DNA of 5,872 nucleotides from an uncultured Eubacterium sp. Lineage in GTDB: Bacteria; Bacillota; Clostridia; Lachnospirales; Lachnospiraceae. Below are positions 1 through 5,012 of this stretch, piece after piece (the first letter of the stretch is position 1; the number at the start of each line of letters is the position of its first letter). A program made the translations under genes and the position numbers. The notes under the pieces were generated by a model, which saw only the letters and a program-made list of their open reading frames with translations, had not been told where the DNA came from and did no database searches. The stretch lies in NCBI GenBank assembly GCA_947573465.1, contig CANPET010000119.1, forward strand, positions 1 to 5,872. The letters are read 5' to 3'.

Positions 1-475
1 GTGCCACTAATACTGTGCCTGCCGGCACCTGTGAAATATCTACATCCTCTATTCCCATTAAAATCTTAAGCATTCTCGTCTTAATATCTCTAAAATCTGT
101 TGCCCTCTGCTGAAGAAGTTCGTCCGGAATCTGTGCAAACATTTCTGCGGTCTGTTCCAAAACCTGTTCTACTGCCATCTCCGCCGTAATTTTTTCGCTA
201 ACCATCAATGCTGAAATCTGTTCTTCTATCATAGGGTCCTGAAGCATCTGTATATGCCCTCTTAGTATGTCAGCATCTTTTTCCCCTACAGTTTCATCCA
301 TTTTTGCTGCCATTTCTGTTGTACGAACTACAAATTTTTCAATTGCATTCTGCAGCCTTTTTATTTCCTCTTCCGGTGCAGTCACTGTTTTTGTTTCAAT
401 ATGAATTTCATGCTCCTGAATTAAAACGGCTTTTCCAATTCCAATTCCTTCTGAGCCTGCAATACCTTTATACAT
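1..475 (-). CDS. ptsI: Enzyme I of the phosphotransferase system (PEP-protein phosphotransferase), N-terminal part, runs off the left edge
   Basis: This is the cytoplasmic enzyme that takes phosphate from phosphoenolpyruvate and passes it to HPr. About 158 codons are visible, with no stop before the window edge. The start MYKGIAGSEGIGIGKA is the conserved Enzyme I N-terminus. It is followed by the helical HPr-binding region (residues ~35-145, rich in Glu, Gln and Met) and then VPAGTVLVA, where the phosphohistidine domain resumes. The catalytic His (near residue 190 in the family) and the PEP-binding barrel lie outside the window, so activity cannot be judged. The ATG at 475-473 is preceded by AAGAGGTG (488-481), 5 nt away, which overlaps the ptsH stop codon. 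Only 11 bp separate the two genes, so translation is probably coupled. Identification is firm on sequence pattern and on the ptsH-ptsI order. Confidence 0.95.
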   Translation of the reverse strand, partial: MYKGIAGSEGIGIGKAVLIQEHEIHIETKTVTAPEEEIKRLQNAIEKFVVRTTEMAAKMDETVGEKDADILRGHIQMLQDPMIEEQISALMVSEKITAEMAVEQVLEQTAEMFAQIPDELLQQRATDFRDIKTRMLKILMGIEDVDISQVPAGTVLVA

Positions 476-486
476 ACTGTCACCTC

Positions 487-750
487 TTATTCTCCAAAAT
501 TCTGGCTTGCCAGTTCCTCAATTTTTGCAAGAGCTGCTTCCTCATCCTCTCCATCACATTCGAATGTTATTTCTGCGCCATTTTTGATGCATGCCGAAAT
601 AATGTTAATCAGGCTTTTTGCATTAATCCTTTTTTCTCCAAATACAATTGTAACATTGCAGGCAAACTTGCCCATCTCCTTTGCGACAACTCCTGCCGGT
701 CTCATGTGTAACCCCTCTGCATTACTAATTGTTAATGTTTTACTTACCAT
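487..750 (-). CDS. ptsH: HPr phosphocarrier protein
   Basis: This is the small cytoplasmic phosphocarrier of the sugar phosphotransferase system. It takes phosphate from Enzyme I at His15 and passes it to EIIA domains. At 87 aa it has the usual family length. The active-site motif GLHMRPAG (residues 13-20) carries His15 and Arg17; Met at 16 replaces the common Ala. The regulatory Ser is present at residue 46 in NAKSLINIIS (43-52), so phosphorylation by HPr kinase is possible. The residues after it (Leu47, Ile48, Asn49) differ from the textbook Ile-Met-Gly. The ATG at 750 has a strong Shine-Dalgarno AGGAGG (764-759), 8 nt upstream. It lies directly upstream of ptsI in one operon, with its own promoter and a terminator separating it from the regulator gene. 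His15 rules out a Crh-type protein. Confidence 0.97.
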   Translation of the reverse strand: MVSKTLTISNAEGLHMRPAGVVAKEMGKFACNVTIVFGEKRINAKSLINIISACIKNGAEITFECDGEDEEAALAKIEELASQNFGE

Positions 751-791
751 TTGTCTTTCCTCCTATTTTGTTATAAATTTTACAAACCTAC

Positions 792-833
792 AAAACACAT
801 CTAAAAATGTATTCTATTTACATCCTGTGTTTT
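792..833 (-). other. Imperfect hairpin in the ptsH leader
   Basis: In the predicted leader RNA, 833-826 pairs with 799-792 (8 bp, AAAACACA against TGTGTTTT), and inside it 823-819 pairs with 811-807 (ATGTA against TACAT). There is an asymmetric internal loop and a 7-nt apical loop. It is not followed by a U run and does not resemble the RAT sites recognised by LicT/GlcT-type antiterminators. In AT-rich DNA this could be chance. Confidence 0.25.
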
Positions 834-845
834 TTTGTTGCTTTT

Positions 846-874
846 ATTCTATATGCTTACCAAATATATTTCAA
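846..874 (-). promoter_or_regulatory. Probable sigma-A promoter of ptsHI
   Basis: Read on the minus strand, TTGAAA (874-869) and TAGAAT (851-846) are separated by exactly 17 nt. That is close to the TTGACA/TATAAT consensus. Transcription would start near 839, giving a leader of about 90 nt before ptsH. The promoter lies just downstream of the regulator terminator, so ptsHI can be transcribed independently of the regulator gene. Confidence 0.6.
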
Positions 875-889
875 TTTATGTCAAAAAAT

Positions 890-917
890 AAAATTGCACT
901 AAGAATAGTGCAATTTT
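890..917 (-). terminator. Intrinsic terminator after the PRD regulator gene (bidirectional shape)
   Basis: An 11-bp perfect stem (917-907 with 900-890) has a 6-nt loop. On the minus strand it is followed by a U-rich tract of TTTTATTTTTT type (893-883). It lies about 50 bp past the regulator stop and before the ptsH promoter, so it probably ends the regulator transcript. The plus strand also shows a T run (914-919), but no plus-strand gene precedes it. Confidence 0.8.
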
Positions 918-944
918 TTACAAATAAGTTATTTTTCCTATATT

Positions 945-954
945 GAAACGTTTC
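945..954. promoter_or_regulatory. Perfect palindrome GAAACGTTTC, possible operator
   Basis: This 10-bp perfect palindrome sits 16 bp past the regulator stop codon and about 70 bp upstream of the ptsH -35 box. Its AAACGTTT core is typical of operators of LacI-family repressors. It lacks the extra central base pair of a classical 14-bp CcpA cre site. An operator role is inference from the sequence and the position. Confidence 0.3.
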
Positions 955-969
955 TCCAATTTTTGGAAA

Positions 970-2931
970 TTATTCGTTCCAATGAAGTTTTTCTTTCAAA
1001 ATCTTCTCAATTTCTAAAACCGTCTCCGCTTTTCTTATTTTTTCCAGATTATTTTTTGACTCCAGAATTTTCGCAAAATCATGAAAAAACGCCTTTGTTG
1101 TGTCCACATTATTAAAATTTAATGCCAATAAAAAAATAATATCAACTTTTTTATTTCCCCAATCCACAGGATAACCCAATTTAATTACCATAACTTTTGG
1201 TGCACAAACATCCTCCGGCAATCCATGAGGTATTGCCACTCCATTTCCTAACTCTGTTGGTTCAACATTTTCACGCTTCATCACACTCTCAAAAAATTCT
1301 TTTTTGACAAATCCATTTCTATAAAGGATATCACATGCATACTTCAATACCATTTCTTTGCTGGATTTTTCCTTTATGAATATAATATGATTTACATCAA
1401 TCATATTTGAAAATCCATTCATCTTCATTTCCGGATGAGACAACACTTCAAAACATTTATCTCTTATTTTCTTTTCATCCACCTTACTGATAATTGGAGA
1501 AATATGAACGATTCTGTCGTCATTCTCAACATTTGGCATCATCGATAATACAATATCAAATTTATCGTCGCCCCAATCTATCATTTCTTCTGAAGAAAGA
1601 ATTTTTGCAATTTTAACATTCTCTATCTGATTTTCAATTTTTCTTGCCACAATACTTGTAGCTGCAATCCCACCCATTCCAATCAACACGGCTCTGATAA
1701 TCTTTTCATTCCTATGTAATGCCCCTCCTATAAACAAAGCAAGAAACGAAATTTCATGATCCGTAGGAATCTTTCCACTATATTGTTCATAAAATTTCCC
1801 AAGCGTAAAACATATGGCAAATATCCCCGAATACATCTCTCTGATATCTTTCAGAAAAGGATTTCTGACTTCTATACCATATTTTGTCCGAATAATTGAT
1901 GATGGCAAAAAATCTATCAGCGTTTTCATTAATAACTCATTGTCTAATAAATTAATATCAATAATTTCCGAAAGATACTTCATCATCTCTTCACAAATTT
2001 TCTGGTTGTTTTCTGTTATCTCTCTCAAAATGATTGCATGAAGTCCATTATCCGTCTGTAAAGCCGCTGATGCAAATAGTACATCTAAATATTGTTTTTC
2101 ATACAAATTTATCTGTACTTGTGCTTTTTTCAACAACATTTCTTCCACATCATTTATAACATCGGGATTACTAATCAATCTATTTTCTTCAATAATTTCT
2201 TCTGTTATGACATTTCCCATTTTTATTCTGAACAGTTGAATGCTCAAATACTGTACTAGCATTTTAAAGGAATAATCTGTATATACCCCTTTATATTTCT
2301 CTTCGATAAACTGTATAATTTCTATTGCCTTTTCAACATTATCCTGTCCCCAATTATTCACCCATAATTCTTCATCCTCAATACTAAGACGATTATCATA
2401 AATCTTATTTATTTTTTTATTTCCAATCGGAAATTCACAATAACTTCTCATTGCTTTTCGTATAGAAAATTCATCTCCTTTTATGACAATTCCATATCCG
2501 GCAACCCGGTTAATATGTATGTTATATTTTCTTATCTCCTTTGATATTAAATGAACATCATCACTAATCATTTTCTTGCTTACGTTCAATTCTTCTGAAA
2601 ACAATGAAAGCGTATAGTTATCCCATCCACTTAAAAGAATGTATACGATATAACTCATTCTTTGTTTTTGTGATATCATTACATTTTGATTCTGCTTCAA
2701 ACTATTGAAACGTGCAATCTGTTCCTCTGTAAAATCTGCCACAAAACCAATTCCGGTTTTTCTTTCCAGTTTCATTCCCCACTCCTTGCAGAAATCTGAA
2801 ACCTCGTTCATGTACGTCTTCACACTTCTCTCAGAAACTCCTAAATAAACCGCCAGCATCTTTGATGTAACCGGTGTTCGATTATTATCTATTAACTTTT
2901 CTATAATCTGTAACCCTCTTTCTGACAGCAT
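970..2931 (-). CDS. PRD-domain PTS-type transcriptional regulator (MtlR/LicR-like) with most phosphorylation sites replaced
   Basis: This is a DNA-binding activator of the BglG/MtlR/LicR class. Such proteins are normally switched by PTS phosphorylation. The order in 653 aa is: N-terminal HTH (~2-65), Mga-type HTH (~87-150), PRD1 (~185-290), PRD2 (~300-408), EIIB-like domain (~412-495) and EIIA-2 domain (~510-653). The EIIA domain keeps the active-site motif AIPHG with His569. By eye the PRD positions that should be His are Tyr228, Leu285, Phe341 and Phe400. The EIIB loop reads LIGMGGIAATS, with Gly418 where Cys is expected. The ATG at 2931 was chosen because GGAGAAGG (2940-2933) lies just upstream and related proteins begin at this point. 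An upstream in-frame TTG at 2976 would add 15 residues but has no good ribosome site. The gene precedes ptsHI on the same strand, which suggests it may control them. Its target and signal are unknown. Confidence 0.88.
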   Translation of the reverse strand: MLSERGLQIIEKLIDNNRTPVTSKMLAVYLGVSERSVKTYMNEVSDFCKEWGMKLERKTGIGFVADFTEEQIARFNSLKQNQNVMISQKQRMSYIVYILLSGWDNYTLSLFSEELNVSKKMISDDVHLISKEIRKYNIHINRVAGYGIVIKGDEFSIRKAMRSYCEFPIGNKKINKIYDNRLSIEDEELWVNNWGQDNVEKAIEIIQFIEEKYKGVYTDYSFKMLVQYLSIQLFRIKMGNVITEEIIEENRLISNPDVINDVEEMLLKKAQVQINLYEKQYLDVLFASAALQTDNGLHAIILREITENNQKICEEMMKYLSEIIDINLLDNELLMKTLIDFLPSSIIRTKYGIEVRNPFLKDIREMYSGIFAICFTLGKFYEQYSGKIPTDHEISFLALFIGGALHRNEKIIRAVLIGMGGIAATSIVARKIENQIENVKIAKILSSEEMIDWGDDKFDIVLSMMPNVENDDRIVHISPIISKVDEKKIRDKCFEVLSHPEMKMNGFSNMIDVNHIIFIKEKSSKEMVLKYACDILYRNGFVKKEFFESVMKRENVEPTELGNGVAIPHGLPEDVCAPKVMVIKLGYPVDWGNKKVDIIFLLALNFNNVDTTKAFFHDFAKILESKNNLEKIRKAETVLEIEKILKEKLHWNE

Positions 2932-3006
2932 ACCTTCTCCACTTTCTAAAATCTTATATTCATTTACTTCTATCAATAACGTCCAATCATTTTACTTCTT
3001 ATCTCT

Positions 3007-3012
3007 ATTATA
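3007..3012 (-). promoter_or_regulatory. Possible -10 box of the regulator gene
   Basis: The minus strand reads a perfect TATAAT here (3012-3007), about 75 bp upstream of the regulator ATG. No convincing -35 box lies at 16-18 nt, so the promoter call rests on the -10 element and its position alone. Confidence 0.35.
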
Positions 3013-3037
3013 CATATATCCTTTCTTTTGTGTTATA

Positions 3038-3047
3038 TATTTGTTAA
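3038..3047 (+). repeat. 10-bp direct repeat, left copy (TATTTGTTAA)
   Basis: The same 10 bases recur exactly at 3190-3199. The two copies flank the branched inverted-repeat element, 2 bp outside its left arm and 10 bp outside its right arm. They could be a target-site duplication or chance in AT-rich DNA; the unequal distances weaken the duplication reading. Confidence 0.45.
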
Positions 3048-3049
3048 TA

Positions 3050-3179
3050 ATTCAGCCATGCGATATCAAAAATAAATAATAAAATACTGCTTGCAGGCTA
3101 TTTATTATTTATTTTCGATATCATATGGTGAACAACCACAGCTCCAAAATCCAAAGGATTTTCGAGCTGATGGCTGAAT
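3050..3179. repeat. Y-shaped (three-way junction) inverted-repeat element
   Basis: Three nested or adjacent inverted repeats build one compact fold. The outer stem is ATTCAGCCAT (3050-3059) with 3170-3179, a perfect 10 bp. The first arm is 3062-3083 with 3101-3122, about 22 bp with one mismatch and starting GATATC. The second arm is 3139-3152 with 3156-3169, 14 bp with one C-C mismatch and an AAA loop. The junction linkers are 2 nt, 16 nt (3123-3138) and 0 nt. Outside the outer stem a few more pairs form (3045-3048 with 3181-3184). No ORF is inside. I do not recognise a known riboswitch. Candidates are a MITE or IS200/IS605-type palindromic remnant, or a structured non-coding RNA. The strand is unknown because the fold exists on both. 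Confidence 0.7.
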
Positions 3180-3189
3180 AGTTACATTT

Positions 3190-3199
3190 TATTTGTTAA
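3190..3199 (+). repeat. 10-bp direct repeat, right copy (TATTTGTTAA)
   Basis: This is an exact match to 3038-3047 on the other side of the branched element. It also contains the TTGTTA proposed as a -35 box for the CBS gene, so the two readings compete. Confidence 0.45.
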
Positions 3200-3221
3200 C
3201 TTTTTGTGTAATCTGTAGATT
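3193..3221 (+). promoter_or_regulatory. Possible promoter of the CBS gene
   Basis: TTGTTA (3193-3198) and TAGATT (3216-3221) are 17 nt apart. Each matches the sigma-A consensus at four of six positions. Transcription would start near 3228, about 57 nt before the ATG, leaving the branched element outside the transcript. Confidence 0.35.
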
Positions 3222-3284
3222 AAACCTTAATTTTCTGATATGATTATGTTCGGTATGAAACAAAACTATCGGAGGAAACATTAT

Positions 3285-3695
3285 ATGAATATTTTATTTT
3301 TTTTAACACCAAAAGAAAATGTGGCACATATAGATGATGATGATACTCTTCGTCAGGCACTGGAAAAAATGGAGCATCGTGGTTATTCAGCCATTCCCAT
3401 TCTTACACAAGATGGAAAATACATAGGAACCGTAACAGAGGGAGATATGCTTTGGTACCTAAAAAGCCGTGGTTTTCCTAGTTTGAGAAAGATGGAAAAA
3501 TTATCGGTAATGGATGTAGAAAGACGGCGTGATAATGAAGCCGTGAACATTTCTATTTCTATGGATGGTCTTGTTGATAAAATCACAAATCAGAACTTTG
3601 TTCCTGTCGTTGATGACAACAATGTTTTTATCGGAATTATTACAAGAAAAGATGTGATTTTATATTTATCCAATAAAGAATTAGTAGAAGGATAA
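3285..3695 (+). CDS. Small stand-alone tandem CBS-domain protein
   Basis: This is a soluble, probably cytoplasmic protein of 136 aa made of one CBS pair (Bateman module): CBS1 ~6-60 and CBS2 ~73-130. Each CBS domain ends in the nucleotide ribose-contacting pattern T-x-x-D: GTVTEGD (Thr51, Asp54) and GIITRKD (Thr120, Asp123). No catalytic or membrane domain is attached. Its architecture resembles the Bacillus c-di-AMP-binding protein CbpB/DarB (YkuL), but ligand and partner cannot be read from the sequence. The ATG at 3285 was chosen because GGAGG (3271-3275) sits 9 nt upstream. An in-frame ATG at 3240 would add 15 basic residues and place the ribosome site inside the gene. The gene is monocistronic, divergent from the regulator and convergent with the ZIP gene. 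CBS assignment is firm; function is open. Confidence 0.88.
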   Translation: MNILFFLTPKENVAHIDDDDTLRQALEKMEHRGYSAIPILTQDGKYIGTVTEGDMLWYLKSRGFPSLRKMEKLSVMDVERRRDNEAVNISISMDGLVDKITNQNFVPVVDDNNVFIGIITRKDVILYLSNKELVEG

Positions 3696-3711
3696 ATTTT
3701 AAAAATTATAG

Positions 3712-3779
3712 TAGGCAGAGGATTATGAAAATTGCAGTTCACAGAAATGAACTTTTTAATTTTCATAATCCTCTGCCTA
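3712..3779. terminator. Long perfect hairpin between convergent genes, probable bidirectional terminator
   Basis: A 22-bp perfect stem pairs 3712-3733 with 3758-3779 and extends by a G-U and an A-U pair. It encloses a second perfect 6-bp stem (AGTTCA 3736-3741 with TGAACT 3748-3753) with a CAGAAA loop. It lies 16 bp after the CBS stop and 21 bp from the ZIP stop. The following T runs are short on the plus strand (TATTTTC) and displaced on the minus strand. Termination is therefore inferred mainly from position and stem strength. Confidence 0.65.
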
Positions 3780-3800
3780 TTTTCATGTTCTTATCAAATA

Positions 3801-4583
3801 TTATCCCAGCGCTACATCTAACATCATCATAATCGTAAAGCCAAATGCAAAAAGCACTGTTCCCACATTAGAATGTTTTCCTTCAGACATCTCCGGTATT
3901 AATTCTTCTACCACCACATACAACATTGCACCTGCCGCAAAACTTAACAGATATGGTAATGCCGGCACAATAAATCCAGATGCCATTACTGTAATCAATG
4001 CGGCTACCGGTTCTACTGCTCCGGATAATGTGCCATACAAAAATGCTCTGCCTTTTCCAACTCCCTCTGCCTTAAGAGGCATCGATATAATAGCACCTTC
4101 CGGAAAATTCTGAATAGCAATTCCTATTGCAAGCACCATAGCTCCCATTATGCTGATGCCACTATTTCCTGAAATAACTCCTGCAAACACCACACCTACT
4201 GCCATTCCTTCCGGAATATTATGTAGCGTTACGGCAAAGACAAGCATTGTCGTTTTTTTTAATTGTACTTTGGGACCCTCTGATTCTTCACTATCCAAAT
4301 GCAAATGTGGAACCACCTTGTCTAAAAGCAGCAAAAATAAAATTCCACACCAAAAGCCAATAAAAGCAGGCAAAAACGAAAATTTTCCCATACCTGATGA
4401 CTGCTCTATTGCCGGAATAATCAAGCTCCAGATGGATGCTGCAACCATCACGCCTGATGCAAATCCTGTCAATGCTTTTCTCAGTTTACTATTTAAATTA
4501 TTTTTCATAATCAGCACACAGGCTGAACCTAACGTCGTCCCAAGAAAAGGAATCAATATTCCTTCTGCTATTTGTAATGTCAT
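3801..4583 (-). CDS. ZIP-family divalent metal transporter (GufA-type, probably zinc)
   Basis: This is an inner-membrane transporter of the ZIP family that brings zinc or similar divalent metals into the cytoplasm. The 260 residues give eight likely membrane helices, at about 8-27, 36-58, 70-88, 112-135, 144-168, 182-202, 208-226 and 240-258. The metal-site motifs are intact: HNIPEG (121-126) in helix 4 and QNFPEG (158-163) in helix 5. EELIPE (226-231) is at the end of helix 7. The helix 3-4 loop is short, with only His93 and His95, unlike His-rich eukaryotic ZIPs. N- and C-termini match the usual GufA-type length. The start is uncertain: the ATG at 4583 has only a close AGGA, while an in-frame GTG at 4595 adds four residues. 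The gene is monocistronic and divergent from the coat genes. Substrate is inferred from the family. Confidence 0.9.
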   Translation of the reverse strand: MTLQIAEGILIPFLGTTLGSACVLIMKNNLNSKLRKALTGFASGVMVAASIWSLIIPAIEQSSGMGKFSFLPAFIGFWCGILFLLLLDKVVPHLHLDSEESEGPKVQLKKTTMLVFAVTLHNIPEGMAVGVVFAGVISGNSGISIMGAMVLAIGIAIQNFPEGAIISMPLKAEGVGKGRAFLYGTLSGAVEPVAALITVMASGFIVPALPYLLSFAAGAMLYVVVEELIPEMSEGKHSNVGTVLFAFGFTIMMMLDVALG

Positions 4584-4595
4584 AATTCCTATCAC

Positions 4596-4625
4596 AATGC
4601 ATCTTTTAATGCATCAATCTCCTTT
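4596..4625 (-). promoter_or_regulatory. ZIP leader: strong Shine-Dalgarno, two-codon ORF and small hairpin
   Basis: On the minus strand AAAGGAG (4625-4619) is followed after 4 nt by ATG CAT TAA (4614-4606), a Met-His-stop ORF, and not by the transporter start. GATGCATT occurs twice (4615-4608 and 4603-4596). Because ATGCAT is self-complementary, 4614-4609 can pair with 4602-4597 around a 6-nt loop. With that stem folded, the Shine-Dalgarno comes within about 5 nt of the in-frame GTG at 4595. A role in start selection or control is inference. Confidence 0.35.
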
Positions 4626-4802
4626 CCATTTCATATTTCAAATATCTTTTTATATCATCTTCTTTTATAATATTCTAACATATTGTTTTCGATACTAAAA
4701 CAAAAAGCAAGAATTTTTCCAATATTTGGATGGTATGGATTTTATAGATAAGACAACAATATTTATGTAAATTATTTTAAAGCGATTGCTTTTTAAGAAC
4801 AC

Positions 4803-4810
4803 AAGGAGGG
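4803..4810 (+). promoter_or_regulatory. Strong ribosome binding site of the coat operon
   Basis: AAGGAGGG lies 6 nt before the ATG at 4817 and fixes that start. A small hairpin AAAGC-GATT-GCTTT (4779-4792) sits just upstream. No convincing sigma-A, sigma-E or sigma-K promoter was found by eye in 4640-4800. Confidence 0.8.
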
Positions 4811-4816
4811 ACAAAT

Positions 4817-4999
4817 ATGGAATTATCAGAAAAAGAACTTTCAGTAGTTCAGGATTTATTAAACGAAGAAGAATTGTTAGTAAAAAAATTTAAAATGCTG
4901 GCAAACCACAGTCAGGACGAAACAGTAAAACAGCAGATGCTTGATATCGCCGACAAACACCAAGGACATTTCAATGCAATCTATTCTTATTTAAATTAA
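4817..4999 (+). CDS. Small helical protein co-encoded with a CotF-like spore coat protein
   Basis: This is a complete 60-aa protein that is almost entirely amphipathic helix and likely forms a two-helix hairpin: helix 1 ~3-29 (with Glu17, Glu18 and Glu19), turn ~30-34, helix 2 ~35-59 (with DKHQGH at 46-51). The spaced Glu and His residues resemble half of a ferritin-like/CotF four-helix bundle, so it may dimerise or pair with the next gene product; this is inference. There is no signal peptide or membrane segment. The ATG at 4817 has a strong ribosome site 6 nt upstream. The next gene starts 13 bp after the stop, with its ribosome site in the gap. Similar small proteins are often annotated as spore coat proteins in clostridia. 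I would not assign a gene name. Confidence 0.8.
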   Translation: MELSEKELSVVQDLLNEEELLVKKFKMLANHSQDETVKQQMLDIADKHQGHFNAIYSYLN

Positions 5000-5012
5000 T
5001 ATGGAGGTCATT

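Larger units (their letters stand above)
2932..3284. other. Gene-free divergent intergenic region (353 bp)
   Basis: No coding sequence is supported between the regulator (minus) and the CBS gene (plus). From left to right it holds the regulator ribosome site and leader, a TATAAT box, one copy of the 10-bp repeat TATTTGTTAA, a large branched inverted-repeat element, the second copy of the repeat, a possible plus-strand promoter and the CBS gene ribosome site. Confidence 0.8.

Noticed and set aside
879..884. Perfect TTGACA on the minus strand as the ptsH -35 box
   Set aside because: It overlaps the U tract of the terminator and has no -10 box 16-18 nt downstream; TTGAAA at 874-869 fits better.
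304..946. Plus-strand open frames overlapping ptsI, ptsH and the upstream intergenic region
   Set aside because: They lie antisense to clear ptsH and ptsI, are rich in Phe, Leu and Cys as shadow frames are, and have no ribosome site.
751..969. BglG-type ribonucleic antiterminator (RAT) in front of ptsHI
   Set aside because: The adjacent regulator has DNA-binding HTH domains and not an RNA-binding CAT domain, and no RAT-like sequence overlaps the terminator. The terminator also lies upstream of the ptsH promoter.
3050..3179. Known riboswitch (c-di-GMP, purine or TPP type)
   Set aside because: Three stems are present, but none of the conserved core bases of those classes could be matched.
3240..3284. 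Upstream ATG at 3240 as the start of the CBS protein
   Set aside because: The good ribosome site at 3271-3275 would fall inside the gene, and the added residues are not part of the CBS fold.
3383..3586. Minus-strand open frame inside the CBS gene
   Set aside because: It is a shadow of the CBS gene in another frame with no ribosome site.
4150..4698. A 182-codon plus-strand open frame opposite the ZIP gene
   Set aside because: It is antisense to a well-supported transporter and lacks any recognisable domain.
4640..4800. Sporulation sigma factor promoter for the coat operon
   Set aside because: Partial matches only; no pair of boxes with correct spacing could be supported by eye.
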